This document shows, piece after piece, positions 1 to 10,323 of a stretch of 64,000 nucleotides of DNA. A program made the translations under genes and the position numbers. This stretch comes from Clarkia xantiana subsp. parviflora (Eukaryota; Streptophyta; Magnoliopsida; Myrtales; Onagraceae). The notes below the pieces were generated by a model. The model saw only the letters and a list, made by a program, of their open reading frames with translations. It was not told where the DNA came from and did no database searches. The stretch lies in assembly GCA_036873135.1 (NCBI GenBank), contig JAPTYO010000002.1, forward strand, positions 32,603,452-32,667,451, in the 5' to 3' direction. Position 1 is the first letter of the stretch. The number at the start of each line of letters is the position of its first letter.

Positions 1-134
1 TAAAGGGCGGCTGTGACCCTAAAGAAAACATAGTTTTTTTTTTTTTTTACTTTTTTCATCTCACCCTTTGCCATGATTGCCCCTGCGGGTTTTCAATCAT
101 GCTCCTCTCCCTGACTTTTGCCTAGGTTTTCAAC
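1..134 (-). other. 3' untranslated part of the Ogre-like element
   Basis: This lies downstream (minus sense) of the integrase stop. It holds an A-rich run and short motifs of the kind seen between pol and the 3' LTR of Tat elements. No ORF is present. Confidence 0.5.
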
Positions 135-1270
135 CTAGCGGGAATTTATTTTTTCTCTCTCCTTTTTTTCATGGAGAAACTGCCCTTTCCAGGCATAGTA
201 CCTTTTAAGTGCGTCTGCATTGATTGGACTAGGAAGGTCCTGACCGTCCATATCCGTGATGATCAGCGCGCCTTCCTCGAACACTTCTTTGACCACGTAG
301 GGTCCTTCGTACTTTGCCGCGAACTTCCCTCGCGAATCAGGATTGATACGCAGTACTTTACGCAATACCAGGTCCCCCGGTTGGAAATTACGTGGTCGTA
401 CCTTCTTATCAAAGGCCCTAGCCATCCGTTGTTGGTAACATTGCCAGTGACACAGTGCCGTGAGCCTCTTTTCGTCAATGAGGTTCAACTGTTCATACCT
501 TTGTCTAGCCCATTCTGCCTCGTCGAGCCCTGATTCTGCCAGTATCCTTGCAGAGGGGATCTCTACTTCCACGGGTAGAACAGCTTCAGTTTCGTATACG
601 AGAGTGCCCAAGGTAGCATATTATGCCAATCTTTGTATGTGACTGTCATCTTCTCAATGATCTTCTTTATGTTTTTATTCGCTGCTGTCACCGCGCCGTT
701 CATTTGAGAGCGGTATGGGGACGAATTCCTGTGCTTGATCTTGAGTTGAACATATAAATCGTTTATCAACTTGTTGTTGAGGTTCTTGGCATTGTCTGTG
801 ATTACCGTCTCGGGCACCCCATAACGGGCAACAATGTCTCTTCGTATGATAAAATAATCAATTGCCACCAAAATAAACCTGTGGCCGTTAGATGCATTTG
901 GTGAAATGGGACCGATCACATCAATTTCCCACATTGAAAAAGGCCACGGAGAAGACATCGGATGCAACTCGTTTGGCGGCGCATGAATCTGACTAGAGTA
1001 CACCTGGCATAGGTGGCATCGTTGGACGTGCTTGACACACTCTAACATCAGGGTAGTCCAAAAATAGTCCATCCTCATGATTTTTCTTGCGAGCATGTGA
1101 CCGCTCATGTGCGGTCCACAGCTTCCTTCGTGGACTTCCTCCATCATTCGCTTTGCCTCTTCCGAACCTACACATCTCAAAAGGGTGGCATCAAAAGATT
1201 TTCTATAAAGAATCTCACCACTAAGAAAGTAATTACATGCCATCCTGCGGATGGTTTTCCGATCCTTGCT
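135..1270 (-). pseudogene. Integrase of the Ogre-like element (frameshifted)
   Basis: The integrase would insert the cDNA copy into the host chromosome. A His-Cys zinc-binding pattern is visible (HEGSCGPHMSGH, then CHLC about 40 residues later, near 1010-1135), followed by core motifs WEIDVIGPI and ITDNAKN. Part of the core looks shortened after the first Asp motif. The C-terminal part (135-611) is in another frame than 563-1597, with the break near 600; it ends in a basic stretch and PGDLVLRKV, typical of gypsy integrase tails. The protein is not translatable as one chain. Confidence 0.8.
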
Positions 1271-2069
1271 ATTTGCGCCCTCGGGAAACTCGCCTGACTG
1301 CAAGTATCTTTTTATGTCGATGAACCAGGGTTCGCCATTTGATTCTTCAAGTGTGCAACAATACGCAGGACGCTTGTTTACTTCGATCTCAAGAGGCTCT
1401 ATGGAACTCGCATCTGAAATATTCACCATTGACGCGAGGGTCGCCAACGCGTCTGCGAACTGGTTTTTACTCCGAAGCATTTGCGTGAACGTTATTTCTT
1501 CGAAATTCTCGCTCAACTCTTCAATATGCTGATGATATGGCTGCAACTTGGGATCTCTTATTTTCCATTCTCCTAAGGTTTGGAGAATGATCATCATGGA
1601 ATCTCCATAAACCTCCAGTTCATGTATCTTGAAATCAATCTCGCAACCCGAGAATGCACGCTTCGTATTCCGCCACGTTGTTGGTGCATGGGAAAGTAAT
1701 CTTTGCTGCTACAGGAAAATGTTGACCTTTTGGGGATACGAGTACTGCCCCTACACCACAGCCGGTGGAGTTTGCAGCTCCATCAAAATACATTCTCCAC
1801 ATGCTTCCATTTTCTGTCTCTTCTTCCACGTGAAGTATGTCGCTATCCGGAAGCTCCCGACTTGCTTGATGATCGTCATCAATGGGAAACTCAGCTAGAT
1901 GATCTGCAACAGCCTGCCCTTTTATAGAAGTACGAGGAATGAACTGTATGTAGTACTCAGCAAGCTGGACCTGCCATTTGGCGACATTCTTCATTAACGC
2001 CGGCTTTTCTAGTATGTACTTCAAGGGATTCAGCTTAGAAATGAGGTGTATGGTGTAATATAGCGTATA
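1271..2069 (-). pseudogene. RNase H region of the Ogre-like element
   Basis: This domain would remove RNA from the RNA-DNA hybrid during reverse transcription. The motif MYFDGAANSTGCGVGAV (around 1740-1840) carries the first catalytic Asp, and NVAEYEACILGL carries the Glu. The region after it includes QFADALATLASM, typical of the C-terminal end of plant gypsy RNase H. A stop or frame change near 2030-2070 separates it from RT, and another near 1600-1635 divides it. Assigned from motif order between RT and integrase. Confidence 0.8.
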
Positions 2070-3179
2070 CTATCGGAGTCGCTGCATCACCCATACCAAT
2101 GCGCAACTCGTCCTTTCAACTTCCGTGTACTTGGCCTCTCCTTCAGTGAACTTCTTGCTGAGGTAATAAATGGCGTGCTCTGTCTGGCCATCTTCATCTA
2201 GTTGCCCCAGCATGCATCCCAATGAGCCTTTTCGAACCGCCAGATACAAAATAAGCGGCCGACCCGGAGTGGGTGTGACCAGGACTGGTGAATTGACGAG
2301 ATATTCTTTTATTGAATTGAAGGCATGTTGACACTCTTCATCCCATTCAATCAATGCATTTTTCCGCAGGAGGCGGAACAAAGGCTGACACTTGTTCGTC
2401 ATATTGGCGATGAACCTCGCAATGTAATTCAAACTTCCGAGCAAGCTTCTGACTTCCTTGATGGTAGACGGTGCTGGAAGGTCTAGTATCGCCTTGACCT
2501 TGTCGGGATCCACTTCTATACCCTTCTTGCTGACTATAAAGCCCAGCAACTTACCGGATGTTACCCCGAATGTGCATTTTGCTGGATTTAGCCTGAGTTT
2601 AAACTTCTTGAGCCGTTCAAAGAGCATCCGCAAGTTGACAAGGTGGTCCTCATTTTCGCGGGATTTTGCGATCATATCATCGACGTACACTTCTATCTGC
2701 TTATGCATCATGTCATTGAACAATGTCACCATTGCTCTCTGGTAAGTTGCCCCCACATTCTTGAGTCCGAAAGGCATGACATTGTTACAAAACGAGCCCC
2801 ACATCGTGATGAAAGTGGTTTTTGACTTGTCCTCTTCCGCCATCTTGACCTGATTGTATCCAGAAAACCCATCCATGAATGAGACCATGTTGTGTCGTGC
2901 CGTGCTATCGACTAACATGTCAATATGAGGGAGTGGAAAGTTGTCCTTCGGACTAGCCTTGTTGAGATCTCGATAATCAACACAGACTCGAACACGACCA
3001 TCCTTCTTCGGTTCAGGGACAATATTGGCAACCCACTCAGAGTAGTTGCACACCTCAAGGAATCCTGCGTTAATCTGCTTGATGATTTCTTCCTTGATCT
3101 TGAGGAGTAACTCCGGACTTTGTCGCCTTAAATGTTGTCTTTTGGGTTTGAACTTCTCAGTATCTATGGGCAAAGTATG
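2070..3179 (-). pseudogene. Reverse transcriptase of the Ogre-like element, main part
   Basis: The segment shows RT motifs in order: VPEPKKDGRVRVCVDYRDLN, the FMDGFSGYNQ block with the first catalytic Asp, MPFGLKNVGATYQR, and YVDDMIAKS with the catalytic Asp pair. The connection region with FIANMTNKCQPLFRLLRK follows. The frame continues upstream to the edge of the inserted element at 3185 and is picked up again at 14263, where the residues match the expected start of the domain. This is one of the best preserved parts of the element. Confidence 0.9.
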
Positions 3180-3184
3180 TTGGA

Positions 3185-3900
3185 TGATGGGTTCGACTAC
3201 AGCCGTTAGTCCCTATTAACGGTGAGGAAACGGCAAATAGGCCCGGGGGGCCCTAAACGAAGGCCAAGATGGCCCAGGCTAAGGATCCCGATGAAGGGAG
3301 TCCGAGGATGAGAGGTCCCGACAGATTCAGACCTGACAAGCGAGCTGAACGCTCCCGACGAGATGCCTCTGAGTAGGCCCCGATGATGAATCCCTGAGAA
3401 CAATAGGCTCTGTCACGATGACGAGGGGCCCCGAGCGGTGACACAACGAGATAACTCTGGAGTCCCCGACGTTAGTCGGGACTCATTATCAGAGGATAAG
3501 GCCGAGATACACGGGGCATGGCCGAGATACGCGGAACGTGGTTAAGATACACGGAGCGTGGCCGAGATACGCGGGGCGTGGCCGAGATAAGCGAGATCAT
3601 GGCCTAGATAGGCGGGATCACACCCGAGATACGCGGGATACGGGCTAACCACCCCCAACGGTTCACCAGGTAACTGAGGTACCTCTTCGCCTATAAAAGG
3701 GCAAGAGGTCACCTCAGATCGATTACGTTGAATTACATTACTTGAGATTACTGCTTGCCAGTCCGTACGAGAGACTCATTTAAGCATCAGAGAGGGATTC
3801 TGGGTCACCGCCCGGTCTATCCCCTCTTGCAGGATTGCGTGGAGCGAAGGAGCTAGGATCGCCGTCAAAGACCGTACCGGAGTTCCACCGTGATCCAACA
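3185..3900 (+). repeat. 5' LTR of the Tat/Retand-like element
   Basis: Starts TGATGGG and ends CCAACA (TG...CA). It contains a run of short repeats around 3500-3640 built on the motif CCGAGATACGCGG. It shares a TATA region, the CATTTAAGCATC motif and the stretch down to the primer site with the copy at 13555-14262. Confidence 0.95.
3692..3698 (+). promoter_or_regulatory. LTR TATA box
   Basis: TATAAAA lies about 200 bp before the LTR end, in the context CCTCTTCGCCTATAAAA. The same box is at 14054-14060 in the 3' LTR. The identical 17-nt context recurs in front of the antisense gene (13167-13183, minus strand). Confidence 0.7.
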
Positions 3901-3921
3901 TTGGCGCCGTCTGTGGGAATC
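3901..3921 (+). other. Primer-binding site of the Tat/Retand-like element
   Basis: TTGGCGCCGTCTGTGGGAAT directly follows the LTR. TGGCGCC-type primer sites are common in plant Tat elements. The matching tRNA was not determined. Confidence 0.75.
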
Positions 3922-3936
3922 TAACAAAAAGCTGAG

Positions 3937-5640
3937 ATGCCTTCTACTCGTTCAATGGCGGCTGGCAAGCAAAGAAGGCAAGGACAATCTGGTGGTTCCC
4001 GTCATCCCGCTGCGACGACCCTGAATTCACCACCGGAACCGGAGGAAAACCAGAACCTTCCTGCTGCTGAGCTCTCTCAGACAGGGGGGCATAATGAAGG
4101 TCCCGAAGATGTTGCTGCTCAGCACCAGGGGAATAGGGAGCAGGAGGCTCCCCCAGCTGCGGACCTGACGAGGGCCGTGGCAGAAGCCATGCCGATGTTT
4201 TTGGCAGTCGTGGAGGCTCTCTTGGATCGGAGAGAGGCGACGAGGAGGCAAGAGGAGATGCCCCCGCTAGAAGAAGTGCCCCCACCAGCAGAGGTTCGGA
4301 ACGTACGGGAAGCTCAATCCCGATGCCAGAACAGGAATGGAGGGTCCGTTCAGCCAGAGAGATTCGTGGTTGATGGGCCAGGACCAATACAGCACAGGAC
4401 CATTCCCCTTAATGGTCCCATCACCCCCGATCAGGTGGTAAAGATCGTGAACATCTGCATGGGAGAGCAGAAGCCTCTGGTGTCGGAGTTGAGGGATCGA
4501 TCTACTCATCCCTTTGTTCCTCGACTCATAGACACCCTAGCCCCGCCAGGGCTGGGTATCCCCACGATAAAGGAATACGATGGCGAGGGAGATCCGGTTC
4601 GTCATGTCCAGAAGCACCTTATGGCGTGTCTGGGAAGAGCCCCGAATGAAGATATAGTGTGTACGCTGTTCCCGAACACACTTGGGGAAAGAGCCCTGAC
4701 CCGGTTCTTTAGTTGCCCCCAGGCTGCATTACTTGCTGGGCAGATATGCACGACCGGTTCATTCAGCTGTACCAGGGTCGTAGACGTTTGCTGAAGAGTG
4801 TGAGGTCCCTGACCCAGGTGGTACAGAGGCCCGACGAATCGCTGGCGCACTATTACCAACGGTACACTGCCAGTGTGGCGGAGATTGATGATGAGATCTC
4901 AGAGGGTGAAACCATCCGTACCTTCATTCGGAACCTAACGGCCCCCTACGGTTCCGACCTAATGCACAGCGTGGCTGAGAAAGCCGTGTGGAATATGGAG
5001 GCACTACAGAAGAGGGTGAAACGGCAAATCGATGTCCAGGAGTCGAAGATAGCCGCTGGAGAGCTGGAGCCCCCGAAGTCGAATAAAGGGAAGCAGTCGG
5101 TTAAACCTTTCGACGATCGTAAGTCAAAGGGTAAACCCGAGAGCAGTCGGAACCGAGGTCGGTCTGATCGGGGAGATGATAGGCGTTCTTCAAGGAAGGA
5201 CAAGCGGGAGGATCTCGACATTCCTCTCAACTGCTCAATGGCGGAGGTACTAACGGTCATGGAACGACAAGGTATCTCCAGGTATCCCCCAAAGAAGGAT
5301 GGAGAATTCTTGGGATCCCGCACGGATCGCTACTGCCGATTTCACCGCGCAAATGGCCACGACACCAACCATTGTCGGGAGCTGAAGAAGGAGATCGAAA
5401 AGCTGATCCAGAAGGGGAAGCTCAAGGAGTTCGTCGGGGATAAGCGGTGTCGATCCCGCTCTCGGTCCCGATCGCGGTCCCGTTCCCGCTCTCGGTCCCG
5501 ATCGCGGTCCCGTTCCCGATCCCGCGATCGGTCCCCAAAGAAGAAGAGAACCGACCCAGAGTCATCCGGTGCCCGTAAGGAGCGACGGGGCACTATCAAT
5601 GTGATTCACGGAGGGTTCGCGGACAGAGGGGATACCTCGT
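3937..5640 (+). pseudogene. Gag of the Tat/Retand-like element, with an Arg-Ser tract
   Basis: Gag would form the particle shell and bind the element RNA. It starts at ATG 3937. The capsid-type region spans about 4530-5040 (GDPVRHVQKHLMAC, then ESLAHYYQRYTASV and ETIRTFIRNL). A single-base deletion near 4715 shifts the frame: the upstream frame runs on to a stop near 4794 and the true frame continues from 4713. A nucleocapsid-like motif YCRFHRANGHDTNHC lies near 5330-5375, followed by a long Arg-Ser repeat tract at 5446-5535 and basic residues PKKKR. The Arg-Ser tract is not a usual Gag feature. Gag runs in frame into the protease. Confidence 0.88.
5446..5535 (+). repeat. 30-bp tandem duplication encoding an Arg-Ser domain
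   Basis: The DNA contains two tandem copies of a 30-bp unit beginning CGCTCTCGGTCCCGATCGCG, flanked by partial copies. All encode alternating Arg-Ser (about 12 dipeptides). Repeat expansion at DNA level explains the length of the tract. Confidence 0.85.
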
Positions 5641-8600
5641 CCTCTCGGGAGGTTTACGCCTCTAGAATTCCTACGGCTGTGGTGCTGGGTAAGAGGTCCC
5701 GATCCTGGACCCTGAAGGAAGAGATGGTGATCTCCTTTTCGTCGGAGGATCTCATAGGCGTGGAGACTCCGCACGATGACGCCTTGGTTGTGACCTTGGA
5801 TGTAGACGGGAACGAGATGAAGCGAATTCTGATCGATGGAGGGAGCTCCTCCGATTTTCTATTCATGGACGCGCTGGAGGCTATGGGAAAAACGAAGAAA
5901 GATCTGAAGGAGGCAAACTTCCCAATGGTCGGGTTCTCTGGCTCTACCTCCTATCCGCTAGGAGTAATCACCTTGCCAGTAGAGTTTGGTAGTGGGTGGA
6001 AATCAGAAAGGAGGAACGTGGAGTTCGTGGTAGTTGATTCCGCGGGGACTTACAACGCGATTATCGGGAGAACCACCATCAACCCCCTGATGGCAGTTGC
6101 CTCGACAGTGCACCAGAAGATGAAGTTCTCGACTGACCACGGAGTCGGAGAGGTCAAGGGCAACCAGGTGGCTTCCAGAAAATGTTACGTCAATGCCACT
6201 CGAAGGAGGAGACGAGAGACCATGACTGTCCTCCAAACAGATACTGATCCTAGAGAGGAGTACGGGCGTCCCGCCCCCATAGAAGATCTAAAAGAAGTCG
6301 AGATTGACGGACCTCAGAGGAAGGTAAAAATTGGGTTTGCTTTGACCGAAAAGACAGCCCGAGAGTTGATCGATTTGCTGAAAAAGTTCAAGGAGCTGTT
6401 TGCCTGGTCCCCAAGCGACATGCCAGGAATCAGCCCCGACGTGATCGTACACGAGCTGAAGATAGATCCCTCTATCAAACCTATCACGCAGAAAAGGCGT
6501 CCGATGGGCACAGACAAGAAGATCGCGATCCAGCAGGAGGTGGGCAGGTTGCTCGACGCTGGGTTTATTAAAGAGCACCGATTCCAGACTTGGGTCGCTA
6601 ATCCGGTACTGGTGAAGAAGACTAATGGGAAATGGCGGATGTGTGTAGATTTCCGCGTCCTGAATAAGGCTTGCCCGAAGGACTGTTACCCGCTCCCGAG
6701 AATCGACCAGCTGGTGGATGCCACATCGGGACATGAGTTGTTGAGCTTCATGGATGCGTATTCGGGCTACAACCAGATCAAGATGGCTAAGGAGGACGCT
6801 CCTCACACAGCGTTTTATGCAGACAGTGACATCTATCACTACGATGTCATGCCTTTTGGGTTGATCAATGCCGGGGCAACCTATCAGCGGATGGTGAATA
6901 AGCTGTTCGGAGATATGCTGGGGGAGACCATGGAGGCTTACGTGGATGATATGCTGGTGAAGTCCCGACAAGCTGAGGATCATGTGCACAACCTAGCCAT
7001 GGCGTTTGAGCGGATGAGGCTTCATCAAGTTCGCTTAAACCCGACGAAATGCGCCTTCGGAGTCCACTCAGGGAAATTTTGGGCTTTATGGTGAGCCAGA
7101 GAGGAATCGAGGTGAATCCCGAGAAGCTGAGGGTGATTGAGGAGATGCAGTCTCCGATAAATCATCGGGAGGTGCAAGTGCTGAATGGCCGACTGGCTGC
7201 AATGAATCGCTTCCTGTCCAAAGCCAGCGATCGATCAATGCCATTTTTTGAAGTCCTGAGGGCCAACAAAAAGTTTGAGTGGACCGCCAAGTGTGAAGAA
7301 GCGTTCCAAGCACTCAAGCAGCACCTTCGCACCCTCCCGCCGTTGGCGAAACTGGTTCCAGGCGAGCCGCTCTATCTTTACTTGGCTGTTTCTGAATTTG
7401 TCATTAGCTCTGTGTTAGTGAAGGTTGTCGAGGGTAATCAAGTCCCCGTTTATTATGTAAGCAAGGCGTTTGCCAAGTCTGAATTGAATTATCCTGCCGT
7501 TGAGAAGTATCTCTTTGCGTTGATTATTACTGCTCGGAAGCTAAGGCCTTATATCCACGCACACGAGATTACTGTGTTGACGAACCAGCCCTTGAAGCAT
7601 TTTTTGAACCGACCGGATGCGTCAGGACGATTAGTGAAATGGGCAGTAGAGCTTAGTGAGTTTCGCATACACTTCGCTCCAAGAACGGCCATTAAGGGCC
7701 AGACATTGGCGGATTTCATAGCAGAATCTACAGCCCCCGATCTAGAAGAAGCGGGCCCTGTAGAGGGGGCAACCATGGAGGTCCCGACAGAAGAACAACC
7801 AGAGAGGGCAGAGCAATCAGAACAGCCAAACGAGGAAAATACCTGGGAAATGTACACGGATGGCTCCTCGAGTTCGGACGGATCAGGAGCAGGCTTTTTG
7901 TTGATACCACCGGGTGGATGTGAGCCGCTCCGATATGCCTTGGCTTTAACATTCAAGGCCACAAACAACGAAGCAGAGTATGAGGCCCTTATCATGGGCC
8001 TGAAAATTGCTAAAGGCACTGGAGTCGATCACTTGAGAGTGAAGTGTGACGCAGCTTTAATCGTAAACCAGGTTCAAGGGCGATACGAAGCGAGGAGCCC
8101 GATGATGAAGAAGTATCTACACGAGGTACAAACCTTGAATGAGAGCTTTAAAAGCTTCGACATCGAGGCAATCCCGAGGGAGGAAAACGTAGAGGCAGAC
8201 GCCTTGAGCAAATTTTCCCTGGGGGCACCCTTGGAAGAAAATCGGAAGGTGCACTTCTTGGAGAAGGTGATCTTATCGACCACCGACCCGACACAGGTGT
8301 GTGCCATTGAGGCAAGATCAGAGGAGGAGCCCACTTGGATGGCCCCGATAGTCGCATACCTGACTACGGGGACAGTCCCCGATGATAAAGTAGTAGCCGA
8401 TAGGATACGTCGGATCGCGGCTAACTACGTGATGCTGGACAATCAGCTATACAAGAAGGGCTGGTTCTCGACTCCGTACTTGAAGTGTGTGGCAGAGCCC
8501 GACACAAATCGAATCCTGAAGGAGGTGCATGAAGGGGTCGCGGCTTGTCATGAAGGGGCCCGATCCATTATGAAGAAAGTGCTGAACTTGGGCTATTATT

Positions 8601-9571
8601 GGCCTACGATGAGCAAGGAAGCGACGGCGTTGGTGCGATCCTGTGACGCGTGCCAGAGGTACGGCCCGAGCATCATGGCTCCGGCCTCCAATCTGACATC
8701 CATCAAGAGCGCTTGGCCCTTCGCGCAATGGGGCATCGACTTGGTGGGACCTCTTCCACAAGCACAAGGTCAATGTAAGTATTTACTTGTAGCTATCGAT
8801 TATTTTTCAAAATGGATAGAGGCAAAGGCGTTGGCCAGAACGACGGGGAACCAGATCGTCAAGTTCCTCCAGACCCATATTGTGACCAGATACGGGATTC
8901 CTAAGGTGGTGATCAGCGACAATGGTCCACCGTTTAACGGCTCTCAGGTGAGGGAGTATCTGGAGGAGTTGAACATCGAGCATCAGACAGCTTCCGTGCG
9001 CCACGCTCAGACTAATGGCCAGGTGGAATCAACCAACAAAATCGTGATGGATGGCCTGAAGAAGAGGGTCTATGCCTTGAAGGGCAAGTGGCTGAACGAA
9101 CTGGAAAACGTGCTTTGGGCTGTTAGAACGTCACCCAAACGATCAACGGAGGAGACTCCGTTTGGCCTCGTTTATGGCACGGAGGCTGTCGCCCCCGTGG
9201 AAGTAGTTGTGGCGTCCCATCAGATGAGATATTACGAGCCTCTGACGAATGATGAGATAAAACGTCTGGACTTGGACTTGCTCGAAGAGAAGAGGCGGGA
9301 AGCCGATGAAGTCCAAGCTCGAATGCGTTTGGCGACGGCCAGGTATTACAATCGGCGAGTTAAGTCCCGACAGTTCTTCGTCGGGGAGCTAGTTTGGCGT
9401 CGCAACGAGTTTACCCTTTTGGATCGAATCAACAAGATGTCACCAAAATGGGAAGGACCTTATAAGGTCGTGGGGATGCCAGCTCCAAATTCGTACAAAT
9501 TGGAAGACCTCGATGGCAGAGTATTGAAGCATTCTTTTAGTGGCGAACACTTGAAGAAACACCATGCTTGA
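5641..9571 (+). pseudogene. Protease, RT, RNase H and integrase of the Tat/Retand-like element
   Basis: The polyprotein is nearly intact. Protease: LIDGGSSSDFL near 5827. RT: WRMCVDFRVLN, FMDAYSGYNQ, MPFGLINAGATYQR and YVDDMLVKS (about 6420-7040). RNase H: MYTDGSSSSDGSGAG near 7852 and NNEAEYEALIMGL. Integrase: HEGVAACH...CDACQ zinc finger (8530-8655), GIDLVGPL, ISDNGPPFNGS and QTNGQVEST, then a C-terminal GELVWRR segment. One missing T near 7078 in a T-run shifts the frame (first frame stops at 7094, second runs from 7049). No other break was seen, and the stop is at 9571. Confidence 0.93.
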
Positions 9572-10170
9572 TGAAAGTCGCCTTAAGTGGTGCCCGATGA
9601 AAGTCGCCTTAAGTGGTGCCCGATGAAAGTCGCCTTAAGTGGTGCCCGATGTAAAACCGCCTTAAGTGGTGTATGCTGTTTATCGTTTAAATTCGATGTA
9701 AGCCAATTTTGTGCCATCAATAAATAAAGAGGTTATTTCCGATCAGAATTGTTCTTAGATTTACTCTAAGCATTATAAAGTCGCCTTGAGTGGTGCACGA
9801 GGAAAGTCGCCTTGAGTGGTGCACGAGAAAAGTCGCCTTGAGTGGTGCACGAGAAAAGTCGCCTTAAGTGGTGCGCGATTCTTAGATTTATTCTAAGTAC
9901 TGAAAAGTCGCCTTAGGTGGTGCACGATACCAAGTCGCCTTGAGTGGTGCATAAGAATTAAGTCGTCTTAAGTGATGCATGTTTTTTGGATTTATTATAA
10001 GTATTGAAAAGTCGTCTTAAGTGACGCACGAGATTAAGTCGTCTTAAGTGATGCATGTTTTTTGGATTTATTATAAGTATTGAAAAGTCGCCTTAAGTGG
10101 TGCATGATGGTAAGTCACCTTAGGTGGTGCAAGTTAGTAAATCGTCTTGAGTGATGTACGAGAATGTCTT
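9569..10170 (+). repeat. 26-bp tandem repeats between pol and the antisense gene
   Basis: The first copies are near-perfect 26-bp units centred on AGTCGCCTTAAGTGGTGC. They then degenerate into spaced copies (AGTCGTCTTAAGTGATGC and similar) down to about 10170, with AT-rich interruptions such as TTGGATTTATTATAAGTA. Variable tandem repeats in the 3' region of Tat/Ogre elements are well known and can seed satellite DNA. Confidence 0.9.
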
Positions 10171-10323
10171 AAGTGTCGAAGTATCGACCTAAGCAAGTAT
10201 AGTAAAGCCACTTGGAGAAGTGCATCGAAAAAATCGGAACTAAGAAAGTCTGATAATTGTAAGGGCTCAAAGGCCCGACGATTACAAAAGCAAGGAAAAT
10301 ACAAGGACTTTAAAGATAAACAG

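Noticed and set aside
3206..3444. Minus ORFs in the LTR, repeated at 13576-13808
   Set aside because: They sit wholly inside LTRs and are duplicated with them; no domain or start context.
5342..5599. Minus-strand Arg-Asp/Glu-rich ORF over the Arg-Ser repeat
   Set aside because: It is the mirror of the repeat coding on the plus strand; no independent support.
9569..10170. CRISPR-like spaced repeats
   Set aside because: The units are contiguous or separated by decayed units, not unique spacers, and the setting is a plant retrotransposon.
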